Shown piece after piece: positions 32,338 to 43,664 of a stretch of 64,000 nucleotides of DNA. This stretch comes from Azorinus chamasolen (Eukaryota > Mollusca > Bivalvia > Cardiida > Solecurtidae): positions 31,624,006 through 31,688,005 of the forward strand of contig OY755244.1 in assembly GCA_963576725.1 (NCBI GenBank). The letters are read 5' to 3'. Each line of letters opens with the position of its first letter. Within the stretch, counting starts at the first letter, position 1. A model generated the notes under the pieces. The model worked only from the letters and a program-made list of their open reading frames with translations, made no database searches and had not been told where the DNA came from. Both the position numbers and the translations under genes were made by a program.

Positions 32338-33960
32338 AAATGCAAATTCTAGCTCTTGTACAACTTCTTAGTTGTCTATACTTTTACTTTTTCGTTTAAC
32401 TAAGATAAAAAAAACCATGTAAAATGATATTGTGATAAGACATTAAAATTCTGGAATAAATCTTATCTGGTCTATTAAGAACTCTTCAGAAGTCTTACAC
32501 AAACTTAAGAACACAAGATTTCTTGCATCCACTGTAAGCACATACAATTTTTCTGCTTTATACACAGCCCTTCCTCATGATTTAACTAAAGATATACCTA
32601 TTAACTTAATCCAGAAAGTATTTGCCCGAGAAAAACATCATTTCGGTCATGTAATGCTGATAAAGCTTTCTTTAATGACGAGCAAATGAAATATTACTAT
32701 ATGGAATGCTATATACCGCCCTGTGATTGGTATTTCTATGGGTACGAATTGTGCACCACTGGTCGCCGAATGTTTTTTTTACTGCTATGAGATTTAATGT
32801 GAAGTTGCAACCCACCATCACAAGAAGATGTCATATAGCCTTTAATGATACCTCTCGATATTTGGATGATATTTCCAACTTAGGTAACCAATTCTTTGAT
32901 GTTTTGATTCGTATCATTCACCGAAAATAACTTAAATTGAATAAATTGAATTCCGACACGTATGTGGCTTTTCTCGATTTTTACCTTAAAATTGACAATG
33001 GCATGATTTCTTCTAAAGGTTATAACAAAGAGACGATTTTGATTTTAATATTGTAAATTTCCCTCACATTGATTGAGATGTTCCCCATGCCCTATCTTAC
33101 GGGTTTTATATATCTCAACTTATCGTTTGGCTAGAGCTTGTTTTACGGTCGACCATTTAAACAGTAGAAATATCATTTTAACTGAAAACCTGCTTAAGCA
33201 AGAATATAGATATAAACTAAGAAAAACATTCTCTAAATGTTATCATCGAAATCTCACTTATTTGCAAGTACAAATGTAATCTTAAGGCGCTCCCGTGACA
33301 CGGTATGTCACATCCTGAATTTTATGGTGATGTGATTTACAAACTTCGTAAAATTATTGGACATGCCCATTTTCTTACTTTGTTCACTAAATACATTTAA
33401 ACATTCATAAAAAAGGAGTATGATCCTGTGGTACTACAACATACTGCATGTTTGGTTGCCCATCCTTCTACAGTTGGCAATCACGCTGCCCTTGTTGCAT
33501 GTACGCGACAAGAAAGGTTTAGTACTCTATCAAGGCGACCTCTTAAATCCGGAAACGGAAGGAGAACGTCGATATTTGTACTAGTTTTTGTCGTACTCTT
33601 TATTACTTTTCTACAATTACTCTGTTGCAGCTCTATCATTGAGTACACTAGCGATAGGTGGATACAGTTTGTTTTACTCAAACATATGTTTCGTTTTACA
33701 TGCACTTTACCTCTGTATTTGCCATCGCGGCTGTTGTAGTTAGTCGGAGAAGGGATATATTTATTTACTATGTTTGTCTTTTAGAGAGGGTGGAATAAGT
33801 GTGAGGTTGGGCGCCCCATAAACTGTAGGTTTAGGTTCTTCCATCTTTCCCCTGTTGTTTGTTCATTATGTCCATGTGTCTGTTTGTGTCTTTTATATTC
33901 AGGTACATTTGATGGTTAAAGGTACGTGTTTGTATTGCGTGTCTTTCATCCTTTTGAACA

Positions 33961-34330
33961 TAAAGACATGCTTTATACGGCTGTTCTATTTTTGTAAATA
34001 GATATTGTTTGTTGATCGTCAATTATTGAGGACATTTATGATTCCCAACTCCGTCAAAATACGTAACATGTACGTTCCACCAGAGTAAGCACCTTGCCTT
34101 GGGAACATGGCTTTGCATAATGTGTGACGAAACTTTACGTATGTACTATGTTGAAACTCGTATACAGTCTGTTACCCCCGTTAGATATGCGACTGCATTA
34201 GGCTGGTTAAAATGACTATAATGACTTCCAATAGGTAAGGTAAAAAAACAGTTATCTCTTAATTTGATTATATACAGATACATTTTTGCAGTAACCGTAA
34301 TTAGGATAATTGTTGTTGTAAATACCACTT
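33961..34330. other. Unassigned non-coding sequence
   Basis: No recognisable gene or repeat. Ends at a short R fragment (CACTTAAGCCGGTGCTAGGG at 34325-34344). Confidence 0.3.
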
Positions 34331-34367
34331 AAGCCGGTGCTAGGGGCGTGAGCAGAGTTACACTTAG

Positions 34368-34533
34368 GGGATAACCGTTGCGTATTTGAAGATTTGCAGC
34401 AGTATATCGGTGGTTTATATGTCGCAAATTTAGTTTTACATGCGACGCGTTAGCGGAGCATGTAAAACGATTATTTGCGACATATAAACCACCGATATAC
34501 TGCTGAAAATCTTCAAATACGCAACGGTTATCC
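34368..34533. repeat. 166 bp foldback
   Basis: GGGGATAACCGTTGCGTATT (left) pairs with the end AATACGCAACGGTTATCCC. Arms of about 75 bp carry TATATCGGTGGTTTATATG, the same motif found at the ends of the 1.4 kb repeat. Loop near GACGCGTTAGCGGAG. Confidence 0.85.
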
Positions 34534-34675
34534 CTATTCTAATGAAACCATAGATCCTGATGGTAAAAAACAAACAATACTTTAAGTCCTTTGATATTTT
34601 CTCTCTGTCGTCATAACATGACGTCATAAAACACCGCATATCTCCGCATTACGCATATAGAAAATAGTTCTCCCG

Positions 34676-36122
34676 AAACCTAGCAATTGTGCTTATATTT
34701 AATATACCAAGAACTGGTGTTTTCACTTGAAACTTTGATTTTCACAAATGAAAACCGTTAAGTCATGGTCCTTTGGATTTCTGACGGCAGGTCCCTTTCA
34801 AAACTACGAAAGATGAATCAAAGTTGACCTCGACATTGCTCGAAATTCCACAATAATTTTGCACATGGACAACGGAATTATTTATTTTTAAATTGTTTGC
34901 AATGTGGAACTGGTTGCATATTCAAGATACTTTGGTTGATTGGTGTATTTGATGAGAATGATGATAGGCCAAGTGGACGTGCAAATGGAAATTATCAGGA
35001 GCGACAATCTACAGGCATGTTTGGAATTTGCAAAGAGCTTCGAGTGGTCTAGAGTGGGTGGGGCGATTTCTCATTATGGAACTGTCCTTGAAGAATTGAA
35101 GAATACTGCCACTTCTGATTGTCGGACGAGTCGGCATTATAGCTTCGGACACTGGCTTCATTCTGATGACCGGACTTTGTCATTATTTCCCTGATTTTGA
35201 CACCAGCAAAGGCCAACAGCTAGTGCATGACTGCGGTCTCTCGGACACAGTGTTTTGTGTTTGAAAACTTTTGACGAAACAAGCCTCAGCAGAAATTGTT
35301 TTCATCATTTCGTTCAGCACACGCTCACCAACAGGCCTGGATGTGTATATGATTCTTCATAATCGACTGAACGTTTGGGTTACTGAATGAAATGGTTCAA
35401 TCACGGGTGCAGTTTTATCAGGTATGTTTTCAGAGATTTACAGGACATGTTTCCTGCATGACTAATAAATTGTACGTTTGTCAGAGATCTTAGGTTTTCT
35501 ATGTAGATCTATACCACGAAGAGTGAAATTCAAGGTTATGTCAAACCACTTTTCTTTGGAAAGATTTGTGATTTATGGCAGAGAGGAAACCTGAGTTTTT
35601 TAGTATTTTCAGAGCATTGTCTGTGATCGGTTGGTAATGATTAAGTGTTGTCAGGTCCTTCTTAAATAGTTTCAGCATGGATATAAATCTCACAGCTACA
35701 TGGTTATAATTATACCTTAAATCTTATATTTACAGGGTACAGGTGCCACATACACCTCAAAACAGAATAGAGGAAGAGAAACATTTGTTCAAGGACAGAG
35801 AATTAGATCAACATGTGAAATAAATGGACTCAGTATCAACTTGTGGGACTTTGCGATAGATATTTGAGTAGAATCGCCAGACTCACAATGACTACAACCA
35901 TAAAGTGTGTTAAAAAACCCAAGCAAATTGAAAACATTTGACATTTCATTCAGCCAGTGTCTTTGTCCATTCAGACCCATTCATTCAATTTTACTATGAA
36001 TGCGCGTATGAATATTTCGTAGTAAATTTTCTAGTGATTCGGTTTCCGACAGTATATTCATTTTTTCCGACAGTATATCGGTGGTTTATATGCTTCAAAT
36101 TTTGTCACGTGGACCAATCAGA
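34676..36122 (+). repeat. 1.4 kb dispersed repeat, copy B
   Basis: Inverted partner of 311-1685. Starts CCTAGCAATTGTGCTTATAT and ends with the ATATCGGTGGTTTATATGC motif and CACGTGGACCAATCAGAATG. The coding-like stretch (34940-35194) reads MVYLMRMMIGQVDVQME and LQACLEFAKSFEW, and closes at a stop after LSLFP. In copy A the reading continues beyond this point. Confidence 0.65.
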
Positions 36123-36139
36123 ATGCGTGTTACAAAAAT

Positions 36140-36255
36140 GTTGCATTAGAATTTTAATTAATACTCATGAACAGACTCAATAAAACCGAGTCTGCAAATT
36201 TCTCTGTTTGCATTTCTACCTTTGCTTTCGAAGGATCACCCATTTTCAGAATACT
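36140..36255 (+). repeat. Dispersed repeat R, partial copy 8
   Basis: CATGAACAGACTCAATAAAA, GAGTCTGCAAATTTCTCT and CGAAGGATCACCCATTTTCA. Confidence 0.7.
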
Positions 36256-36429
36256 TATTTATGTGTGACTAAAGATGATAAATAAGTAGAACTGAATCTA
36301 ATGAAAAAGGAAAAAGCAAATAAATCACTATTAATGGTATTTTTATGTACATTTCAATTGCCGTCGTTTTGCTGTTAGTTCAACGATTTTTTATCGAATA
36401 TATATTCAAAACTAAAGCGTCAACGGACT

Positions 36430-36930
36430 TTAAAAGCCTTTTAGCTCACCCGAGTATGCTCGAGTGAGGTTTTGTGATCGCTCAATGTCCGGCGTCCGGC
36501 CGTGTGTTCGTTCGTCCGTCCGACCGTCTGCCCGTCAAATATAATACTTTTCAAGTTGAATGGTATTTGAAAGATATAGTCGCCTGGTGCAGGACCGAAT
36601 ATCCTTATATAACAATATAGAAAACTTTTATTTACAATTTAACCTTAACTTATAACCCTTTTTTAACATTGCTAAAGTCACGTTGATTTCTAAATAAATT
36701 GCTAAATGTCCGTATATAACTATATATGATTTTTTAAAAAAATCTTCTCCAAAACTAATGGTCCAATTTGAATGGTATTTTGTAGTAATAGCCGCCTTGT
36801 GACCCGTTATCAATATATCTAAAAATCATAGCTGTCAGGGGCGAGCTAGGTTTCCATATATAACTATAGAACATTTTAAAAAATCTTTTCCAACACAATT
36901 TGATTTTTTGTTTTCATTTGCTCTTAAAAT
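36430..36930. repeat. Dispersed repeat with GTCCGTCCGACCGT run and TGGTCCAATTTGAATGG block
   Basis: Begins GCTCACCCGAGTATGCTCGA with a CGTCCGTCCG microsatellite; then AACTAATGGTCCAATTTGAA and GTGACCCGTTATC, which recur at 39190-39560. Confidence 0.5.
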
Positions 36931-36934
36931 AGTA

Positions 36935-37075
36935 CAGTAAAACCTCTCTATAACGGCCACTAAATTACATCAAGTACTTTGTTCTGTTTTACTTTCACCT
37001 TGCTCTAACCAGCCACCTGCCTTAGATACCAACTAGTGAACACAATGTAGTGGCCGTTATAGAGAGGTTGTACTG
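36935..37075. mobile_element. pogo/Tigger-like MITE, 141 bp
   Basis: Perfect CAGTA...TACTG ends, flanked by TA (36933-36934, 37076-37077). The 26-28 bp inverted arms contain CCTCTCTATAACGGCCAC and its complement. The CCTCNCTATAACG motif is typical of Tigger-type ends. No ORF. Confidence 0.82.
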
Positions 37076-37079
37076 TATC

Positions 37080-38330
37080 CTGATAAGGCGTTGACAATCC
37101 CAAATGTAGTACACTTGTTCAAATCTTTAACTTGACGGGAAGCGGTAGAAAACACAAATTTGAAGGGCTCTCAAGTATTTGAGAAAACCCTTACAGACGA
37201 AAGTGGTCCGAATCATTTTGAGAAGAAACATGTATTTGAAATGTGTTATGAAGCTCCAAATAAACTCCAAAGGAAGCTGTCCAGCTGGCTTACAGTAGGT
37301 TGGTGGTTCTACCTGGATGTTCTTCTGTGCACTAAACAATACAATTTGTTTCGTGCACAGAAGAACCTCTTGTGTCTTCCCCGACTTGTAACTAGAATTG
37401 TTTTTGATACAAAAATGGATGTCTTCCCCAGCGCACGGAGAAACATTTCCAAAGTCCCATTACTCTGCAGAAAATCATCAAACTGGAAAAGGAATAAACT
37501 ATGCACAACTAGGTATGGTGCTGATCAATCGTATGAAGTTTCATGAAAATTCGATAAAATATTCTTGGGAAAACTGTGCGGACAAATGTTTCCATGTAAA
37601 TATTTCAAAGTCCCATAACTCTTCAGAAATATCATCAATCCGGAACAGGAATATGATACTGAAGCCAGAGTTATGATACTTGTACATAACACTTTCTTCC
37701 ATCAAGTTCTTTCCATACTTAAATGTCATTCCAATAGCATCAGTAGAGTTATTGATCGGACAAAAATGTAACAAAGGGCAATAACTCCAAACGTATTGCA
37801 GCCAGAGTTGTGGCCTTTATACATGACACTTCCTCTCATCAAGCTCTGACAATGTGTATGAAGTTTCAATCTAATGGCACTAGCCATGTAGGAATTATCG
37901 TCCGGACAAGAAAGTGTGAATAATTGATCTTTGGTATATAATTGGTGAATTTTGACTATGACCTTGACCTTTGAAGAATGTGCCTGAATCCTGCTGTCTG
38001 CACATCATTTTGTTATGGAGAACATTTGTGCTACAGCATTTCGAAATCCTTCCAAGGGTTAAAGAGATATGGAGCGGACACAAATGGTGTGGTTAAAAAT
38101 ATTTGACCTCGAATTGTAACCCTGACCTTTGACCCACGTGCCTGAATCGAACGCTCTGCACATCCTCTTATTGAGTCGAACATTTGTGTCAGAGCATTTT
38201 GAAATTCTTTCATATTTGTGAGAGATATGGAGCGGACACGAGTGTGGCAGACAGACAGACGAACAGACGGACGGACAACTCGACCAAAAACAATATGTCA
38301 CCCCATTAAAAATAGGGGAGACATAATTAG
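37080..38330 (+). repeat. Composite pearl-like dispersed element
   Basis: A coding-looking left part (37160-37546, GSQVFEKTLTDESG, YEAPNKLQRKLSSWLTV) is followed by repeated CATAACTCT(T/G)CAGAAA blocks (37465, 37614) and units with TTGACCTTTGAAGAATGTGC. A GACAGACAGACGAACAGACGG microsatellite (38250-38275) and a flank with CCCCATTAAAAATAGGGG come last. Core repeats plus ACGG tail match the pearl plan. I think the ORF is repeat-derived, not a host gene. Confidence 0.5.
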
Positions 38331-38480
38331 CTAGCTGGATGTCGTGATATGAAATACTGCTAAAACGACGTAAAATCCTATAGAAACTAAATCAAACCAA
38401 ACTGGACTACTGGTAGCAATATTAGCTGTGTTGTAACAGGAATCTCTCACAATTAGTCGGGTCAAACTAACTTATGCATA
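38331..38480. other. Unassigned
   Basis: Short non-coding stretch between two repeats. Confidence 0.3.
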
Positions 38481-38830
38481 GCTACTTCTGCTTTTGAAGG
38501 ATCTCCCACTTTCAGGATATATCTACTTCACAACAGCAGGTGTTAAGTACTTGTGTGGCACCCGTTAAAAGTCGCCCCGTACTTTATTATCAGTGTTGTT
38601 ATATTTTCTGGCCCTTCGGGATCATTAGTTTTAATGTAATTAGTTTTGAAAATTGAATACTGCTTATGCCGATGCTAGGGAGACGTGAGTAGTGCTGCAT
38701 TTGTAATTACTACTCATGAACAGACTCAATAGAACCGAGTCTGCAATTTTCTCTTTGTGCATTGAACGTTTGCTTTCGAAGGATGTATCTACTTCACAAC
38801 TTGAATACTGCTTACGCCAGTGCAACCAAA
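38480..38830 (+). repeat. Dispersed repeat R, copy 9 (more than one unit)
   Basis: Begins with the end block of one unit (GAAGGATCTCCCACTTTCAG), passes through ACAACAGCAGGTGTTAAGTA and a full unit, and reaches the next end block (GAAGGATGTATC). A circularly continuous, dimer-like copy. Confidence 0.75.
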
Positions 38831-38934
38831 AACATCTCTTTAAATATATACTTTCCCAAATTGAATGGTTTTTGGAAGGCATAGTCGCCTGGTGTGGGGC
38901 TGAATATCCTTATATAACAATATAAAAAAAAAAA

Positions 38935-39100
38935 GGGACCAGGGAATTGAACGCGACACTTCGTCTTTGTTTGGTGAACATTTGTGCCAGGTTATTTTCA
39001 AATCCATTCACAGATAAAAAAAAGATATAGAGACAGTCGGACGGAATGACAGACGGACAGACGGAAAGATGGACGGACAGAAGGACTGACAATGCGATTA
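38935..39100 (-). repeat. Pearl-like tail
   Basis: AACATTTGTGCCAGGTTATT, then GACAGACGGACAGACGGA. Fragment. Confidence 0.5.
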
Positions 39101-39104
39101 CTAA

Positions 39105-39640
39105 ATGCCCGCCGTTCGAGGCATAAAAACATGGCCGCCATGGGGCGTGGCTAGATTTCCTCGTATAACTATATAGGGAACCTTTAAAAATCTTCTCAAA
39201 AACCGATGGTCCAATTTGTATAAAATTTGGTAGGAATAGTCGTCTGGCGACCCGTTTTTGAAAATTGTTAAATCATGTTGATATCTCAAAAAAAACTGCC
39301 GCCAAGGCCTGTTAGATTTTCTCATATAACTATGTCTAAAGCCTTAAAAAATATATTCCAAAGCCGATGGTCCAATGTGAATGGTAGTTTGCTTGAGTAG
39401 TCGCCGAATAACCTTTTTTTGAACTTGCTAAAATCATGTTATCTCAAAAACATGGCTAAATGCCCTTATACAAATATATACAATGTTTTAAAACATCTCC
39501 AAAACTAATGGTCCAATTTAAATGGTATTTTGTAGGAATAACCGCTTTGTGACCCGTTATCTATCTTGATAAAATCACGTTGATATCTAAAAGTCGTAGC
39601 TGTCAAGGGCGGGCTAGGTTTCCATATAAAACTATTAGTT
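39105..39640. repeat. Dispersed repeat with TGGTCCAATTTG blocks
   Basis: At least three imperfect units of roughly 120-170 bp with GATGGTCCAAT(T/G)TG, a TATAACTATAT block and a GACCCGTT block; same family as 36540-36900. Confidence 0.55.
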
Positions 39641-39690
39641 ATCAATTACCGGTCATGAATAGATTCAATGAAACCGAGTCGGCAATTTTC
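39640..39690 (+). repeat. Dispersed repeat R, partial copy 10
   Basis: CATGAATAGATTCAATGAAA followed by CGAGTCGGCAATTTTC; the AATAAA is mutated. Confidence 0.5.
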
Positions 39691-40329
39691 ATGTGACCAT
39701 ATGTACAGTGTATGTATGGGTGATATGGGATGTGGCCATAGGTACGGTGTAGGTATAGATGACTTAGCAGTGACATGTGAAAATATGTAAGGCTTATGTA
39801 TTGTTGTTCTAGTAGTGGTGTATGGCCATATTTACACTGTATGTATTGGTGATATGGGATGTGGCCATAGGTACGGTGTAGGTATGGGAGATCTATCAGT
39901 GGTGCATGGCCATATGTACGATATTTGTATTGGTGATCTAACAGTGATGTGTGGTCATATGTACTGTTATGAATGGGTGATCTAGAAGTGGTATGTGGTC
40001 ATATGTACATTGTATGTATGTCTGACGTAGCAGTGCTATGTGGATATATGTACTGTGTATGAATGGGTGATCACCTATCAGCGTTATGTGGCCATATGTA
40101 CAATGTATGTATGTGTGACCTAGCAGTGGTATGTGGCCATTTGTTTAATGTATGTATGGATGAATTAGCAGTGGTATATGACCATATGTACGATGTATAT
40201 GAGAGTGATGTATGACAATGTGTAGGTACGGGTAATCTGGATGTAGTATGTGGCCACATGTACAGTGGGTGTTTTGGTGAACTAACAGTGATATGTTGCC
40301 ATATGTACAGTGTTTGTATAAGTGAACTA

Positions 40330-40613
40330 AAGTAAAGTAAAGTACCTAGTTATAGTCTACTTTCAGTCTGAAGGACCTCTCAGTCGACTGTACATTTTCT
40401 CCCCTGGTCATTGAGTGTATGATATTGAGCACTGCTAATATATGGCGCAATACCGGCTAGTGACCCTAATATATACCCATTTAAACACCTGGAAGGAGAG
40501 GAGGTGCGGATGGGAGATACAGAAAGCGTCTCTGAAATGTCCGGGAGGGATCGGGATTCGAACCTCGGACCTCCGGATCGGCAGTCAAACGCGTTACCAC
40601 TAGACCACCACAT
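40330..40613 (-). mobile_element. tRNA-derived SINE
   Basis: On the minus strand it begins TGGTGGTCTAGTGGTAACGC (A-box) and has GAGGTTCGAATCCCGAT (B-box) about 40 bp further. An unrelated body of about 200 bp follows and ends in a (TACTT)n-like tail, seen on the plus strand as AAAGTAAAGTAAAGTA at 40330-40345. Inserted in the minisatellite. Confidence 0.8.
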
Positions 40614-41074
40614 ACTGGTGTGTTGTCATATGTACTGTGTTTTAGTGAAATAACAATGGTATGTCGTCGTATTTACGGTATATGTATTAGTGAACTAACA
40701 GTGGTATATGTTGGTATGTACAATGAATGTATTACTGAACTAACAGTGATATAATTATGGTCATATGTACAATGTATGTATTAGTGAACGAAAGATGGTT
40801 TGTGTTCATATGTAGAGTGTATGTATTGGTGAACTAACAGTGATATGTGATACTATTTACAATGTATGTGTATTAGTGATCAGTTTGTGTTATGTGGTCA
40901 TATGTAGCTATGGACGATTTTGCAGCTGTGTTCCATATGTATAGTGTAGGTATAGGTAACACAGCAATGGCGTTTTTCCATCAGTACATTGTAGGTATAG
41001 GTAATATAGCAGTGGAGTTGTTCCATATGTACAATGTAGGTACGGGTTATATGGCAGTGGTGTTGTAGGTACGG

Positions 41075-42600
41075 GTGGTATGGCAGTGGTGCTGTTCCAT
41101 ATGTACAGTCACTGTAGGTATGGGTAATATAGCAGTGGCGTTGTTCCATATTTACAGTGTAGGTACGGTTTATATGACAGTGGCATTGTTCCATATTTAC
41201 AGTGTAGGTACGGTTTATATGGCAGTGGCGTTGTTCCATATGTATAGTATAGGTACGGGTGATAAATCAGTGGTGTTGTTCCATATTTACAATGTAGGTA
41301 CGGGTTATATGGCAGTTGCGTTGTTCCATATGTACAATGTAGGAACCGGTTATATCGCAGATGTGTTTTTCCATATGTACAATGTAGGTACGGGTTATAT
41401 GGCAGTAGTGTTGTTCCTTATGTACAGTGTAGGTGCGGGTTATAACGCATGTGTTTTTACATATGTACAATGTAGGTACGGGTGATATAGCAGTGGCGTT
41501 GTTCAATATTTACAATGTAGGTACGGGCTATATGGCAGTCGTGTTGTTCCATATGTACAGTATAGGTACGGGTTATATAGCAGTGGCGTTGTTTCATATA
41601 TACAATGTAGGTACGGGTTATATCGCAGTGGCGTTGTTCCATGTGTACAATGTAGGTACCGGTTATATAGCAGTGGCGTTGTTCCATATGTACAGTATAG
41701 GTACGGGTTATATCGCAGAGGTGTTGTTCCATATGTACAATGTAGTTACGGGTTATATCGCAGAGGTGTTGTTCCATATGTACAGTATAGGTACGGGTTA
41801 TATAGCAGTGGCGTTGTTTCATATATACAATGTAGTTACGGGTTATATAGCAGTGGCGTTGTTTCATATGTACAATGTAGGTACCGGTTATATAGCAGTG
41901 GCGTTGTTCCATATGTACAATGTAGTTACGAGTTATATCGCAGAGGTGTTTTTCCATATGTACAGTATAGGTACGGGTCATATAGCAGTGGCGTTGTTTC
42001 ATATATACAATGTAGGTACGGGTTATATCGCAGTGGCGTTGTTCCATGTGTACAATGTAGGTACCGGTTATATAGCAGTGGCGTTGTTCCATATGTACAA
42101 TGTAGTTACGGGTTATATCGCAGAGGTGTTGTTCCATATGTACAGTATAGGTACGGGTTATATAGCAGTGGCGTTGTTTCATATATACAATGTAGGTACG
42201 GGTTATATCGCAGTGGCGTTGTTCCATGTGTACAATGTAGGTACGGGTTATATCGCAGTGGCGTTGTTTCATATATACAATGTAGGTACGGGTTATATCG
42301 CAGTGGCGTTGTTCCATGTGTACAATGTAGGTACGGGTTATATCGCAGTGGCGTTGTTTCATATGTACAATGTAGTTACGGGTTATATCGCAGAGGTGTT
42401 TTTCCATATGTACAATGTAGGTACGGGTGATATAGCAGTGGCGTTGTTCAATATTTACAATATAGGCACGAGTTATATGGCAATCGTGTTGTTCCATACG
42501 TACAGTGTAGGTACGAATGGTATAGCAGTGGTGCTGTACCATATGTACAGTGCAGGTACGGGTTATATGGCAGTGGTGCTGTCTCATAATGTACAGTGAA
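41075..42600. repeat. Regular 45 bp minisatellite block, open in both directions
   Basis: The 45 bp unit equals 15 codons and contains no stop in one + frame or one - frame. It therefore yields 388 residues (+, 41433-42599; unit like ALFHMYNVGTGYIAV) and 407 residues (-, 41457-42680; unit like MEQRHCYITRTYIVH). No promoter, splice site or non-repeat coding sequence is attached. Called as a repeat, not a gene. Confidence 0.85.
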
Positions 42601-43189
42601 GGTATGGACGATATGTCAGTGATGTTGTTACATATGTACAGTGTAAGTATAGGTAACGTGTCAGTGGTGTTGTTCCACATATGCAGTGAAGATATGGGTA
42701 TGAGGTCATATTTACAGTGTATGTATGGGTGGTCTAGCAGTGATATGTGATTATAGTAAGTTATGGCCGATTCTTTAGTGGTGTTAGTTCATATGTACAG
42801 TGTAGGTATAAGTAACGTGACAGTGGTATTGTTCCATATAGACAGTGTAGGTAAGGATACTGTTTTCCATATGTACAGTATAGATAATGGTAATTTAAGC
42901 AGTGGTATTGTTCCACATGTACAGCGTAGATACATTGTGTAGGTAACATAACAGTGGTGCTGTACATTACAGATATGGGTAACATAGTAGTGTTGTACAT
43001 AGTAGGTATGGGTAACACAGCATATATATTGTTCCACATGTACAGTGTAGATACATTGTATATGTAACATGAAGTGGCAGCGATATCATTCCTTATGCAC
43101 AGTGCAGGTATGACTAACATAGCAGTGGCAGTGATGTTGTTCCATATGTACAGTGTAGGTATGAGTGTCACAAGTTTGGTTTTATCTGT

Positions 43190-43660
43190 GCAGAATATTA
43201 AGTTGTTACTGTAGGCTAGTAGTAGATAGATAAACACAGTCCAGTTGTGTGTTTACTCCTGTAGTTCAAACCTAGTCAACTGTGACTGGTTGTACAGGTA
43301 AGGTATATGTAGAAGTGAGGGGCTCAATGTTAGATTGGTGTGTAGTAGGAGGACGCGTGGTCACTTGCCTTGCGACAGCCTAGCTGTGCACTTGTATGAG
43401 ACAGTTACATTAGAAATTGGAGCTCTCGTGTGAAGAACTTGGAAACAAAGTGGCTTTTTGGTCGAGTTGGTCGGTCTTGTGCTTGGTACACCTACGTCCC
43501 TTATGTCTGTCCATTATACCATGTCAGTCGACGTCGTTTGTGTCTGTGTAAACCAGAAGTGTTCAAGCAAGCTACGCCAGAGTTGTTAGAATACCAAGAG
43601 TATATCAGACTAGATACAAACATACTGTTAAAAATACAGATATTCTGAGTGGGTTAAATT
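43190..43660. other. Non-repeat island in the minisatellite
   Basis: Contains a short + frame (43430-43648) of no recognised family. Confidence 0.3.
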
Positions 43661-43664
43661 GTCT

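Larger units (their letters stand above)
29430..33960 (+). pseudogene. PLE-B copy in plus orientation, split by nested insertions
   Basis: Four plus-strand pieces follow the N-to-C order of one protein. At 29430-30100: SLIQSFTLHIYRPHIDKLS, PPTICYKYNISIRN, PAGHVITGNFEIIKD, LPNKGPKYRTPSLIDFNSCR and KWCRREHVESNAL. At 31050-31312: FVPADKASNNII and LHYIDVVKQEI. At 31965-32097: DTLVSDHVKKCEQ and KLPTIYCLPKLY. At 32338-33750: IKNSSEVLHKLKNTRFLAS, YRPVIGISMGTNCAPLVAE (motif B), SRYLDDISNLGNQFFDVL (motif C), LRKTFSKCYHRNL and LQHTACLVAHPSTVGNHAAL. UTR sequence (GAGGTTGGGCGCC) follows at 33810. Minus-oriented pieces of the same family separate them. Many stops and frameshifts. Confidence 0.75.
39690..43180 (+). 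repeat. Minisatellite, 45-51 bp units
   Basis: Tandem units around GTACAGTGTAGGTA(T/C)GGGT, AT(A)GCAGTGG and TTCCATAT. Units are irregular at the left (39.7-41.0 kb) and right, and most regular at 41.1-42.6 kb. A SINE interrupts the array at 40.33-40.61 kb. Confidence 0.92.

Noticed and set aside
37160..37546. 128-residue ORF as a host gene
   Set aside because: Part of a composite dispersed repeat followed directly by tandem blocks and an ACGG microsatellite; no splice or start context.
41433..42680. 388- and 407-residue ORFs as protein genes
   Set aside because: Both are translations of a 45 bp minisatellite with no unique coding sequence, promoter or splice site.
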